DNA from: UMGS1908 sp964432825
Lineage (GTDB): Bacteria > Bacillota > Clostridia > Christensenellales > UBA1242
Reading direction: 5' to 3'
Length of the DNA stretch: 64,000 bases
NCBI GenBank assembly: GCA_964432825.1
Contig: CAYSOX010000001.1
Coordinates: forward strand, 62,001 to 126,000
Each line of letters begins with the position of its first letter. Positions within the stretch are counted from its first letter, which is position 1. The position numbers and the translations under genes are program-made. Below, piece after piece: positions 41,141 to 49,852 of this stretch. Below the pieces are notes generated by a model. It worked only from the letters and a program-made list of their open reading frames with translations. It ran no database searches and was not told the origin of the DNA.

Positions 41141-44100
41141 ATGAAAAGAACAATAAAAACATTAATTTTAACAATTTGTTTGACTATTTCTGCATTATTA
41201 TGCTTAACCGCATGTGATAATGCAGAGTTGAATATTACAGCATTTTCGGTATCGCTTGCAAATAGCGAATTGCAAATTGAGGATAATACAATAACGGTAA
41301 GTTATGGCAAAGATTATAGGTCTTTGCTTGAAGATATTAAAATAAATGCCGTGTTAGAAGATGATAAAACCAAAGAATTGACCTACAAAGAAGCGGTGGA
41401 GCAGGGCTTTAGTTTTGAGTCGGATATTCCAAAGCAAGAAGCAACCAGTGTTGGCAATTATGTTATAACAATAGGTTATAAAGATATAGAAGAAAAGAAA
41501 TCAATCAACCTTGTGGTAGAAAAGGCAACTGTGGATGTTTCAAGTCTTTGCTGGAACGCAAACGAATTTACTTATAACGGCAAGGAACAATGCGTGCAAA
41601 TAACCAATTTGCCAATAGGTGTGGTAGCGGTATATGAAGGGAATATTCACAAAAATGCCGGAGGTGATTACGAGGCGACGGCAACTCTTTCAATTGTGGA
41701 TTCTGAAAATTACAATGCCATTCCAAAAAATCTTACAACCATAAAGCACTCGTGGAAAATTAATAAAATTGTATTACAAAATTTGTCTATTGTTGTAAAA
41801 CCATCGGATTTTGAAGATGGTGATTACCACGGAGAATCATTGACAAGATATCAACTTTTGCCAAAAGATGGTATTGTTGACGGCGAAGAAGTTTTTGCTA
41901 ATTTGTATTATTCTTATAGTGGTGATAGTTATAATCCTCAACCAAACTGCTATGAAGTTGCTAGTTACAAGGGTGGGCAAAATATGGCGTGTATCATTAC
42001 TGGGGAAGTACAAAATTACGAATTTCCAGTAACAAATCAATTGGGTAAGGTTTATGTTTGTCGGGAGGATTTATCTCTTGATAACCCTGATAACCGCCAG
42101 CGGAATGCAATTCCAAGTGCTGATAACTATCTTTATTTTAGCATAAATGTTACAGTTCCCGCTGGTAAAACTTACAATTATTACATTGAAAATTCTAACG
42201 ATAAGTGTTCATATAAGGTTTTTTATGAAAACTTTAATGAAGTTGAATATATAAATGGTGGTTTTAAGTTAAAAAATATTACCGCTAATGAAAAGCAGTA
42301 TAAATTATTCATTCAAGTTTCGGCTAGTGAAGATGTGACCGCAAACCAAATTTGTATATATAATCATAAACTTACTTTTATGCAGAAGGGTGAAATATTC
42401 CGCACTTATTATGTAAAGTCAAACGAATCATTTACGTTCTTTGAAATTTACAATCCAGATTACATTTTTGGCGGTTGGTACAGCGACCCAAGTTTTGAAA
42501 ATAAGGTGGTAGATGCAAATGAAGAAAAACTTATAACATCGGATTTAACGCTTTATGCAAAACAGACACCGGTAGTATACACGATTACTTATATGAATAC
42601 AAAAGATGTGGCAAATCCAAACCCAACATCATATACAATAGAAACACCTTTTAGACTTGTAGACTTAGAAGATACCGTAGATTATATTTTTAAGGGCTGG
42701 TATACAAATGAAGCATGTACTGGAAATGCAGTAACAGGTTTAAGTGGGTCTGGTTCTCTTCGTGATATGACTTATTATGCAAAATGGGAGCAGAGGGCAG
42801 AATTAACACCATTTAATTATTCGGTTGATTCGTCTAAAACAACAATAACAATAACGGGAGTTAAGTCTGAGTTTAAAAATAATGAAAGTTTAATCATTCC
42901 AAATTATGTTTCAACATTGTCTAATGAGGTGTTTAAAGACACAAAAATTAAAACTATTACAATTCCTTCATCGGTTACTTCCATTGGGTCAAAAGCATTT
43001 TATAATTGTTCAGAACTTACAAGTGTAGTTATTCCAAATAGTGTAACTTCGCTAGGAGATAGCGTTTTTGAAAAGTGTAAAAACTTAAAATCGGTAACAT
43101 TAGGTAGTGGAATTACAAAACTTGGTAAAGGCACTTTTACTTACTGTCCAAACCTTGAAGAATTAGTATTTAATGGACTTATAACTAATATAGATAAATA
43201 TTTATTTGAAAAAGAGGAGGGTGATAATATTGTAAGCAGTCCGGTGATTATTGGGCAAAAGACTTCGGATACTGATGTATCAAAAATAACCTTGCGAGTA
43301 AACTACAATCAAAAGGTGTTAAAAGTTGCAGAAGTTGATGATAAACTTACAGGTTTAGTAAATGAATCTTACACTGCTACACAAGCCTGTTTAATCAGCG
43401 ACAATACATTTATAGAGAAAACTTTTAAGCAGATTTTGTATACATTTGATGCGAGCAATATGACGGCTTCGCAATTTGAAGATGCTATAGGAAGTTTAAA
43501 CTTCAAACAATTTTTGTATTTTATTTTCCCAGAAAATGCCGGGATGGATATGTATACAAAATTGAAAGCGAGAATACAACGAGAGTATTTGTTTGAGTGT
43601 CGAATTGGAATTGATGGGGTTGAGTCGATTCCAAATAATGCATTTCAAGAATATAATAAAGTTATTAGTCATATAATTATAGGTGATAGTGTAAAGCATA
43701 TCGGAGAGTATGCGTTTAGTCATGCATCGGTCAAAAATGTAATTATAAAAGGTGCAAAAACAATAGGAGATTATGCGTTTTATTGGGGCGATGAAAATCT
43801 TATTAGTGTGACTTTAAATGAAGGGTTAGAGTCTATCGGGAATAATGCATTTCAAACATGTAAGACTATTACAGATATAATTATTCCAAATAGCGTCAAA
43901 ACTATCGGGAAGTATGCCTTTGGTATTTGTTTTGGATTAAAAACCATAAAACTTGGAAGTGGGTTAACTCAAATAGGCGAATTTGCTTTTTATAATTGTT
44001 CTAACCTATTGGGTATTGAAATTCCAGATAGTGTACTAACAATTGGAAATTCTGCTTTTAATAGTTGTGAAAAACTTAGTACTGTAAAAATTGGGACGGG

Positions 44101-44545
44101 GTTAAGTAAAATTAGTGATGCAATGTTTAGATATTGTGAAGCTTTAACTTCAATAACCTTACCAAATAATATAACAGTGATTGAGAATAATGCATTTTCG
44201 TATTGCACTAGTTTAACTAGTATAACATTAAGTGAGAATTTAACAACTTTGGGTAGTTTAGTGTTTAATAATTGTACAAAGTTAACTAATGTTGTCCTTC
44301 CAAAAAGTGTGACAACAATGGATTCTGAAGCATTTAAGGGAACATGTGCAGATTTTAAATTGTTCTATAAGGGCACGCTTTCCGACTGGTCGGCTAAATT
44401 TGTTTTATTATCACTAAAAAAAGATAATAATGGTACAGAAATAATACCTTATTATTATAGTGAAACTGGGCATAATTCAGAGTTTGTTACAATAAATGGA
44501 TTTTGGTATTATAACGCAGATGGTGATCCAACCATTTGGGAATAG
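41141..44545 (+). CDS. Secreted lipoprotein with InlB-type and BspA-type repeats
   Basis: 1134 residues. A signal peptide ends in the lipobox LCLTAC with the lipidated cysteine near residue 25. Immunoglobulin-like stretches follow to ~430. Two InlB/Listeria-Bacteroides-type modules (FGGWYSDPSFENKVV and FKGWYTNEACTG) lie around 430-560. From ~575 to ~1100 there are BspA-like leucine-rich repeats, with recurring cores such as IPNSVTSLGDSVFEKC and IGEFAFYNCSNL, interrupted by a non-repeat block at ~680-830. Such proteins are exposed on the cell surface and bind host or microbial partners in gut and oral bacteria. AGGAG before the ATG; an intrinsic terminator follows. The ligand is unknown. Confidence 0.9.
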   Translation: MKRTIKTLILTICLTISALLCLTACDNAELNITAFSVSLANSELQIEDNTITVSYGKDYRSLLEDIKINAVLEDDKTKELTYKEAVEQGFSFESDIPKQEATSVGNYVITIGYKDIEEKKSINLVVEKATVDVSSLCWNANEFTYNGKEQCVQITNLPIGVVAVYEGNIHKNAGGDYEATATLSIVDSENYNAIPKNLTTIKHSWKINKIVLQNLSIVVKPSDFEDGDYHGESLTRYQLLPKDGIVDGEEVFANLYYSYSGDSYNPQPNCYEVASYKGGQNMACIITGEVQNYEFPVTNQLGKVYVCREDLSLDNPDNRQRNAIPSADNYLYFSINVTVPAGKTYNYYIENSNDKCSYKVFYENFNEVEYINGGFKLKNITANEKQYKLFIQVSASEDVTANQICIYNHKLTFMQKGEIFRTYYVKSNESFTFFEIYNPDYIFGGWYSDPSFENKVVDANEEKLITSDLTLYAKQTPVVYTITYMNTKDVANPNPTSYTIETPFRLVDLEDTVDYIFKGWYTNEACTGNAVTGLSGSGSLRDMTYYAKWEQRAELTPFNYSVDSSKTTITITGVKSEFKNNESLIIPNYVSTLSNEVFKDTKIKTITIPSSVTSIGSKAFYNCSELTSVVIPNSVTSLGDSVFEKCKNLKSVTLGSGITKLGKGTFTYCPNLEELVFNGLITNIDKYLFEKEEGDNIVSSPVIIGQKTSDTDVSKITLRVNYNQKVLKVAEVDDKLTGLVNESYTATQACLISDNTFIEKTFKQILYTFDASNMTASQFEDAIGSLNFKQFLYFIFPENAGMDMYTKLKARIQREYLFECRIGIDGVESIPNNAFQEYNKVISHIIIGDSVKHIGEYAFSHASVKNVIIKGAKTIGDYAFYWGDENLISVTLNEGLESIGNNAFQTCKTITDIIIPNSVKTIGKYAFGICFGLKTIKLGSGLTQIGEFAFYNCSNLLGIEIPDSVLTIGNSAFNSCEKLSTVKIGTGLSKISDAMFRYCEALTSITLPNNITVIENNAFSYCTSLTSITLSENLTTLGSLVFNNCTKLTNVVLPKSVTTMDSEAFKGTCADFKLFYKGTLSDWSAKFVLLSLKKDNNGTEIIPYYYSETGHNSEFVTINGFWYYNADGDPTIWE

Positions 44546-44552
44546 ATATATT

Positions 44553-44590
44553 AAAGACTTTTATACTTTATTTGTATAAAAGTCTTTGTA
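44553..44590 (+). terminator. Terminator after surface lipoprotein gene
   Basis: AAAGACTTTTATAC and GTATAAAAGTCTTT form a perfect 14-bp stem with a 7-base loop, 7 bases past the stop. Confidence 0.85.
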
Positions 44591-44686
44591 ATTTTTAAAA
44601 GTGTGTGCCACTTAAAATAAAATTTCAAAAAAATTACAATTAATTAGGATATAATGGTGTTATAAAATTTGAATAAGGAGAAAATT

Positions 44687-45115
44687 ATGGCAAATTATTG
44701 TCCGAATTGTGGAAATCAAGTAAATAATGGGGATATGTATTGTTCTAATTGTGGGAACTCGTTAAGCGGTTCAACAAGTTATTCCAGCTCAAACACTGCA
44801 ACATCAACAAGCGGTGCGGGTGATATTTTGGGCACTTTGGTTGCGGTAAGTTTAGTTGGTGGATTAACAAGGGAACTATATTTCCATAATGGTAGATATT
44901 TTTTAGACCCCTATTGCAGAAGACCTTTTAGAGGGGCGAGAATTATTGGGCATCATCCAATGCATCCGCCAATACATCATACACCAAGAATGGGAGGTCC
45001 TCGCGGTGGATTTGGTTCCCCTCACGGAATGGGAGGTCCTCACGGTGGTGCTCCAAGAGGCGGAATGGGAGGCCCTCGCGGTGGAATGGGAGGACGCTCC
45101 GGTGGTCACAGATAA
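44687..45115 (+). CDS. Zinc-ribbon protein with Gly/His/Arg-rich tail
   Basis: 142 residues from the ATG at 44687, where AAGGAG sits 6 bases upstream (the frame also reaches a TTG at 44669). CPNCG and CSNCG form a zinc ribbon in the first 25 residues. A Ser/Thr linker, a hydrophobic stretch (LGTLVAVSLVGGL) and a basic patch follow. The last ~45 residues repeat GG(P/M)(R/H)GG, e.g. RGGMGGPRGGMGG, with many histidines. The tail is low complexity and could bind metal, nucleic acid or membrane lipids; function unknown. Confidence 0.75.
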   Translation: MANYCPNCGNQVNNGDMYCSNCGNSLSGSTSYSSSNTATSTSGAGDILGTLVAVSLVGGLTRELYFHNGRYFLDPYCRRPFRGARIIGHHPMHPPIHHTPRMGGPRGGFGSPHGMGGPHGGAPRGGMGGPRGGMGGRSGGHR

Positions 45116-45258
45116 ACCAAAGTGATAATTATAATTTTGATAAATCGACATATTTAAATTTAGTTTGTAAACATAAAAATGCCGTAATTTATGGAAATAA
45201 AGTTCGAAGTCTAAAATATAAGGATGTTGATTTAGTTTGGGTTGAATTTTCTAAATAA
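45113..45258 (+). pseudogene. Possible protein C-terminal remnant
   Basis: After the zinc-ribbon gene one frame stays open for 47 codons without an in-frame start. It reads DNYNFDKSTYLNLVCKHKN, then VIYGNKVRSLKYKDVDLVWV, before TAA at 45258. Composition looks coding rather than random, but I do not recognise it. Confidence 0.25.
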
Positions 45259-45360
45259 AATATTTATTTTTGTAGGAATATTTTTGATTTTTCATTTTAG
45301 GGCTTGACAAATGATTTTTAATGTTATATTTTTAAATAAAAAAGTTTAAGGAGGGGAAAT

Positions 45361-45972
45361 TTGAAAGAGACGGAAATTACTGTTCAGGTATTCCAAACAA
45401 AAGAGGAGTTGGACAAAATTTTAAAAGCACAAGGCTTTGCGGTGACTAGAAAGTTTGACCTAATTGATTATTATTTTTCAAAATACACCCAAAAGGAACT
45501 CGGTGCATTTGAATATAAGGATTTAATTGCAAATTCGTTTTTGCTTAGAAGAATAGCGGGCGACAAAACAACAGATTTTTTGTCATATAAGAAAAAACAA
45601 GTCGATGAAAATGGTGTTGTAATTGCCGAAGAAAAATTTAAATGCGAAATAGAGAACTTGGAGGATGCTATTAAAATTTTTAATAGTGCGGACATTGATT
45701 GTTGGTGCAATTTGGTTCAGCACTTAATAATTTACCAAAAAGAAAAAAGCGAGTTTGCTGTCCAAGTAGTAGATGGATTGGGTGTTTTTATTGAGTACGA
45801 AGAAGACGAAACGATGGCACATCTAGAAAATGAATACCAAAAAATTGAGGAAATGGTAAAAAGACTTAAAAATTTAGGACTTAAACTAGGTGATGATTAT
45901 TCTTGTAAAAAAGTGTTTATGAAGTTTAAAAAAGAAGAATGCCTAATGGGGCGCACTCCAAAAGTTGGATAA
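45361..45972 (+). CDS. CYTH-domain protein
   Basis: 203 residues. The start EITVQVFQTKEELDKILKAQGF and the alternating charged strands (FLLRRIAGDKTTDFLSYKKK, EEKFKCEIENLEDA) fit the triphosphate tunnel fold, in which acidic and basic residues line a barrel that binds triphosphorylated substrates; the canonical ExExK is not exact here (TEITVQ). Family enzymes include adenylate cyclase class IV and inorganic or thiamine triphosphatases. The start is TTG with the strong site AAGGAGGGG. A uridine-kinase/CYTH fusion lies 1.8 kb downstream, which may hint at related substrates. Confidence 0.75.
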   Translation: MKETEITVQVFQTKEELDKILKAQGFAVTRKFDLIDYYFSKYTQKELGAFEYKDLIANSFLLRRIAGDKTTDFLSYKKKQVDENGVVIAEEKFKCEIENLEDAIKIFNSADIDCWCNLVQHLIIYQKEKSEFAVQVVDGLGVFIEYEEDETMAHLENEYQKIEEMVKRLKNLGLKLGDDYSCKKVFMKFKKEECLMGRTPKVG

Positions 45973-45986
45973 CTTTAGGATGTTTA

Positions 45987-46094
45987 ATGAAGTCTTATTT
46001 AAAAGAGCATACAATCAACGAACTGGATTGTCAATACAAATTATTTGAAGAATTGATACCTGTTTTATTGGAGTTGAATTATGGAAATAAATAA
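45987..46094 (+). CDS. Possible 35-residue small ORF upstream of methyltransferase
   Basis: Begins ATG at 45987 with AGGAT upstream and reads MKSYLKEHTINELDCQYKL then FEELIPVLLELNYGNK. Its end overlaps the methyltransferase start by 14 bases, allowing coupled translation. It may be real, or a remnant of a larger gene. Confidence 0.35.
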   Translation: MKSYLKEHTINELDCQYKLFEELIPVLLELNYGNK

Positions 46095-47234
46095 AGAACA
46101 ATTTAAATTGAATATTGAAAAAATTTTTAAATTTGATACAATTGGTAGAGTTGTGTTTAGTAATCCTTTTAAAAAAGATTACAAATACAAAAAAAACAGT
46201 GTTAGAGAATAGAGTTGACCACTATATGAAAAATTCATTTACTGACAAGCAATCTTTTACTACAAATATTCCTCTAGATAATGTGATATTATCAATTGAG
46301 GATTCATTTGAAAAATTTAAGCAATGTAATATTTTTACAGAGAATGCCGAGTATTTAGTTAGAATTACAAAAAAGGGGAAAATTTTTTTCTCTAAAAATA
46401 AAATTGTTGATACTAAATTTGTAGTTTCAAATAATAATAACCGAGAGAAAGATTATGTTTTTAAGGAAGGTGAAATAATACAACCTTTAATTGATATGGG
46501 TATTTATACAAGTGAAGGTCGAGTTGTTAAATCTATGTATGATAAATATAAACAAATTAATAGGTTTATTGAATTAATTGACGATTATATTAAAGGTTAT
46601 AATTTAAATAAAATTAACATAGTTGATTTTGGGTGCGGAAAGTCATATTTAACATTTGTAGTATATAATTATTTTAAATATATTAAAAAATTCGATATAA
46701 AAATGGTTGGTTTAGACTTAAAAGAAGATGTAATCAAAAAATGCAATGAGACGGCGAAAAAATATAATTATTCAGATTTGAAATTTGAACTAGGTGATAT
46801 TAGTGGATACAAGCCAAACATGGATGTGGATATGATTATAACATTGCATGCTTGTGATAGAGCAACTGATTATGCTTTATATAATGCAATAAAATGGAAA
46901 GTAAAAATGATATTTTCGGTGCCATGCTGTCAGCACGAAGTAAATGGGCAAATTAAGACTGACAAATTGCCAATTATTACGCGTTATGGGCTGGTTAAAG
47001 AAAGAATATCTTCAGATTTCACAGATATAATAAGGTGCAACTTATTAAAAGCGATGTCTAAGGTGCAACTTATTAAAAGCGATGTCTTATGATGTTAAAA
47101 TGATAGATTTTGTTGGTTTTGAGCATACTCCTAAAAACATTTTAATTAGAGGTATATTAACAAATATCCCTTTATCTGTTAGAAAGAAATATTTAAGAGA
47201 AGTCTTAGACTTGAAATCTTTCTTTAATTTTTAG
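46081..47234 (+). pseudogene. SAM-dependent methyltransferase, frameshifted twice
   Basis: The gene starts at ATG 46081 (GGAG upstream): MEINKEQFKLNIEKIFKFD. A shift in the A8 run (46189-46196; seven A would keep the frame) leads into the long second part, with the SAM site NIVDFGCGKSYLTF, MVGLDLKEDVI, LHACDRATDYAL and the VPCCQHE motif of Methyltransf_32-like proteins. Near the end a 28-bp tandem duplication (47032-47087) shifts the frame again; removing one copy restores CNLLKAMSYDVKMIDFVGFE and continues to TAG at 47234. With both repairs it is ~375 residues. Substrate unknown. The longest intact piece is 46115-47092. Confidence 0.8.
47032..47087 (+). repeat. 28-bp perfect tandem duplication
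   Basis: Two adjacent identical 28-base copies (47032-47059, 47060-47087), each starting AAGGTGCAACTT. As 28 is not divisible by three, the duplication breaks the methyltransferase frame, and its loss by slippage would repair it. Confidence 0.95.
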
Positions 47235-47414
47235 CAAACATTATATTCTTTGCTAAAAGAGGATTTAACTGAGTTGTTGTAAAAAGGAGTGCAATAGTTG
47301 CAAATAAGTCGTACATTGAAGAATTGAAACAATAAATTTAATCTTCGCAAATTCAAAATAGAGAAGATTTAAAAATAGTCAATAAATATTAGAAGATTAA
47401 AAATTTTTTAATGG

Positions 47415-47450
47415 AAAAGGGTGGATACAATTAAAGTATTCGCTCTTTTT
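47415..47450 (+). terminator. Terminator-like hairpin 1
   Basis: AAAAGGGTGGATAC pairs with GTATTCGCTCTTTT using several G-U pairs, followed by T residues. The gap 47235-47809 contains this hairpin, its sister at 47513 and nothing else I can support. Confidence 0.6.
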
Positions 47451-47512
47451 GTCTTTAAAAAGTTAAAAATTTTCAAGTTTTTAATGGTAAAACAAAAGTT
47501 GAATTTTGGAAG

Positions 47513-47549
47513 AAAAAGGCGAGTACAGTTGAGGTATTTGCCTTTTTTG
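47513..47549 (+). terminator. Terminator-like hairpin 2
   Basis: AAAAAGGCGAGTAC pairs with GTATTTGCCTTTTT, again with G-U pairs; the flanking sequence is similar to hairpin 1, so the two look like duplicated units that diverged. Confidence 0.6.
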
Positions 47550-47809
47550 TTGAACAAAATAACAAAGAAAGAATTAAACAATGAATTTAATTAGAGTAGG
47601 TGCGAAGTGAAATATGATTTAAAAAAGTTCATTTTAATGAACTTATCTTATTAGTTTTTAATAAAATACATCTTAGATAATTGATTAAAGGCTTGGTGAA
47701 AAAATTGAAATTTTTTTGTACAAAATGCACAATCCACGATTGATAGAGTTTGTGAATTGAAAAAAAACTCCTTTCATTTTACAATTAAGATACAAAAGGA
47801 GGGAGAAAA

Positions 47810-49342
47810 ATGAATAATGTTGAAGAATATGACAAAGTGAGTGACAAAATGGATTGGACTTTTTTAGAAAACAAATTTGATGTAGGAAAAGATTTTAAAA
47901 AGTGGTGCACTCAAATTGAAAACGCGATTAGAACAAGCGGTAAAAAAATTGTTTTTGTTGCGGGTTCGTCTTGTAGCGGGAAAGGAACTAACACTAAAAT
48001 GCTTGTGGACTTTCTAAATGAGGTTGGAATAAATGCGGTGCATATTGAAGCAGATTTGTATTATAAGGGTGTTGGAAGAATTGCGGTTGAAAAAGTGATA
48101 GAAAAGATGCCAAGATTTCAAAAGTACCAAGATAAGAAAATGCAGATAACGGATGCGATTTTAAGTGTAAATAAATTGGCGGAGTTAAAAGACAAGTTTA
48201 CCGCTGAAAACACCTTAAAAATTGCAAGAAATTTGGGCAATATTTTAGAAAAGGAAGATGTGAAAGATTTTGTCCTAGCACTTAAGTATGAAACAGAAAA
48301 TATAAATTTCGACGAACCATCAACTAACAAATTTTACGATTTAAGTGTGGATTTACATGCTCTTATAAGTGGCGAAACACGAAAACTTTCTAAATATAGT
48401 TTTGATTGCTCGGAGTGTATAGATTTTGGGAATCAAGTTATAGACGGAAAAACCGTGGACGTATTTTTAGTTGAAGGGTTGTATTCATTAAGGCCCGAAC
48501 ATTTGCAGTATTATTCAAAAGATGAATATATTTCTACCTTTATAGACTGCAACCCGTTAACCATAGTTTCTAGGCGTTATTTTAGGGATATTATGAAATC
48601 GGGTCGAACAACAATTGAGCCAAAGCAAACTATTCCAATGGTTTTAAGAGATGTTATTCCGTCTTATTATAAATATGTTTTGCCGACTCGTGAAAATGCT
48701 CAGTTTATTTTAAAGAATGAACTCACGAAAAACGAGTTGGATAAAAAACAAAAATACTTTTATTCTAGATTTAAAATAAATGAATGGCAATATAATGAAA
48801 TTTGTAAAGCAGTGCCAAAATCAAGAGAACAAGGGCTTATAACAGATTTTTATTTTAAAAGTGAGGGAGATGAAAATAATATGAGTTTTAGGCTTCGTGG
48901 GGTGGATGGCATTCCGGCTGGTCTTACGATTATATATAAAAATGAAACAGTATGCAAGGTTGATAAATATGGGGATAAAGTAGAATGGGTTACCAAGGAT
49001 GATTACGACTTATATAATCTAATGGGCGATGAAAATTTGTCTATGAAAGAGTTTTGTGATAAAATTTTGGCGTGCGGATTTACGCCATCGGCATTGGTTT
49101 CAAAATATAGGGAAATGTTTAAAACAAAAGGGTATTTTGGGAATTTTAATATGATAGTTGATGAAATGAAGGATGGTAGTAAAATTTTTGAGATTGGAAC
49201 ATGTGATTTTGAAAAAGACATAATTCTTAAATTGCTAAAAATTCGTGAAGACCAAAAAGTAATGGAAAGTGAAGAGGTTAAAAACTTCGGACTAGTGTTT
49301 AATAAAAAAGATGGGGCGGAAGAAATTCAACTTGTGTTATAA
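47810..49342 (+). CDS. Uridine kinase-like/CYTH fusion protein
   Basis: 510 residues. FVAGSSCSGKGTNTKML near residue 50 is a Walker A P-loop of the uridine kinase/phosphoribulokinase group, and VFLVEGLYSLRPEHL and CNPLTIVSRRYFRD follow as in that family; an insertion of ~90 residues separates the P-loop region from these. From ~330 a CYTH-like domain begins (GLITDFYFKSEGDENNMSFRLR, TIIYKNETVCKVDKYG). The same order occurs in plant TTM1/TTM2 triphosphate tunnel enzymes. A role in nucleotide or triphosphate metabolism is likely; the substrate is unknown. AAAAGGAGGGAG is a strong ribosome binding site. Monocistronic. Confidence 0.8.
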   Translation: MNNVEEYDKVSDKMDWTFLENKFDVGKDFKKWCTQIENAIRTSGKKIVFVAGSSCSGKGTNTKMLVDFLNEVGINAVHIEADLYYKGVGRIAVEKVIEKMPRFQKYQDKKMQITDAILSVNKLAELKDKFTAENTLKIARNLGNILEKEDVKDFVLALKYETENINFDEPSTNKFYDLSVDLHALISGETRKLSKYSFDCSECIDFGNQVIDGKTVDVFLVEGLYSLRPEHLQYYSKDEYISTFIDCNPLTIVSRRYFRDIMKSGRTTIEPKQTIPMVLRDVIPSYYKYVLPTRENAQFILKNELTKNELDKKQKYFYSRFKINEWQYNEICKAVPKSREQGLITDFYFKSEGDENNMSFRLRGVDGIPAGLTIIYKNETVCKVDKYGDKVEWVTKDDYDLYNLMGDENLSMKEFCDKILACGFTPSALVSKYREMFKTKGYFGNFNMIVDEMKDGSKIFEIGTCDFEKDIILKLLKIREDQKVMESEEVKNFGLVFNKKDGAEEIQLVL

Positions 49343-49543
49343 ATGGATGACGGGTATGGCTTTTTGAGGCGTGATGTGATTATATGGCAATCGTTATGCG
49401 AATAGTCAATGCATGTGTGGTTGTTATATAAATAGTCTTTGTAAGGGTTTTTAAAAAGTAAGTTTTTGTAAAGGGAGTCCTTCAATGTTGTTTGCTTTAG
49501 GGGTGTCCCTCGATGAGTTTACACTTGTGTGAGTGAAAAAATA

Positions 49544-49613
49544 GTTTGCACTAGTTTTAAAATTTGGTTTGCACTAGTTTAAAAAAATTAGTTTCTACTA
49601 GTTTAAAAAATTG
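49544..49613. repeat. Three short tandem repeats, period 23-24 bp
   Basis: Copies begin at 49544, 49567 and 49591, each with the core GTTTNNACTAGTTTAAAA and an A/T-rich end. They lie in a 510-base gene-free gap after the kinase-CYTH gene. Three copies without unique spacers exclude CRISPR. Confidence 0.65.
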
Positions 49614-49692
49614 TCGTTGCGAGTTCGAAAAATAAAGTTTAAACTCCAGAAAATGTGGGGATTTTTTAAGTTTAGTGGTAGCATAGTCTTAA

Positions 49693-49766
49693 AAAAAACA
49701 CGATAGGTAAAATGGGTTGAAATTTATTAAAAATTCTAGACAAATTTTTATCTATCGTGTTTTTAT
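49693..49766. terminator. Long bidirectional terminator
   Basis: AAAACACGATAG and CTATCGTGTTTT, extended by TAAAA/TTTTA, enclose an A/T-rich loop of ~40 bases. It lies between convergent genes and has A and T runs on opposite sides. Confidence 0.75.
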
Positions 49767-49852
49767 ATATTTAAACTAAATTGTGCTGAACCTTTTTGCT
49801 TTTATAACTTTTGAAACATTGTGTTTTATGTGTTTTAACTAAATAGGGAATA

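Noticed and set aside
46115..47092. Methyltransferase start at 46115 as an intact gene
   Set aside because: That start has no ribosome binding site, and both ends fit the family better in the neighbouring frames, so the frame is the middle part of a broken gene.
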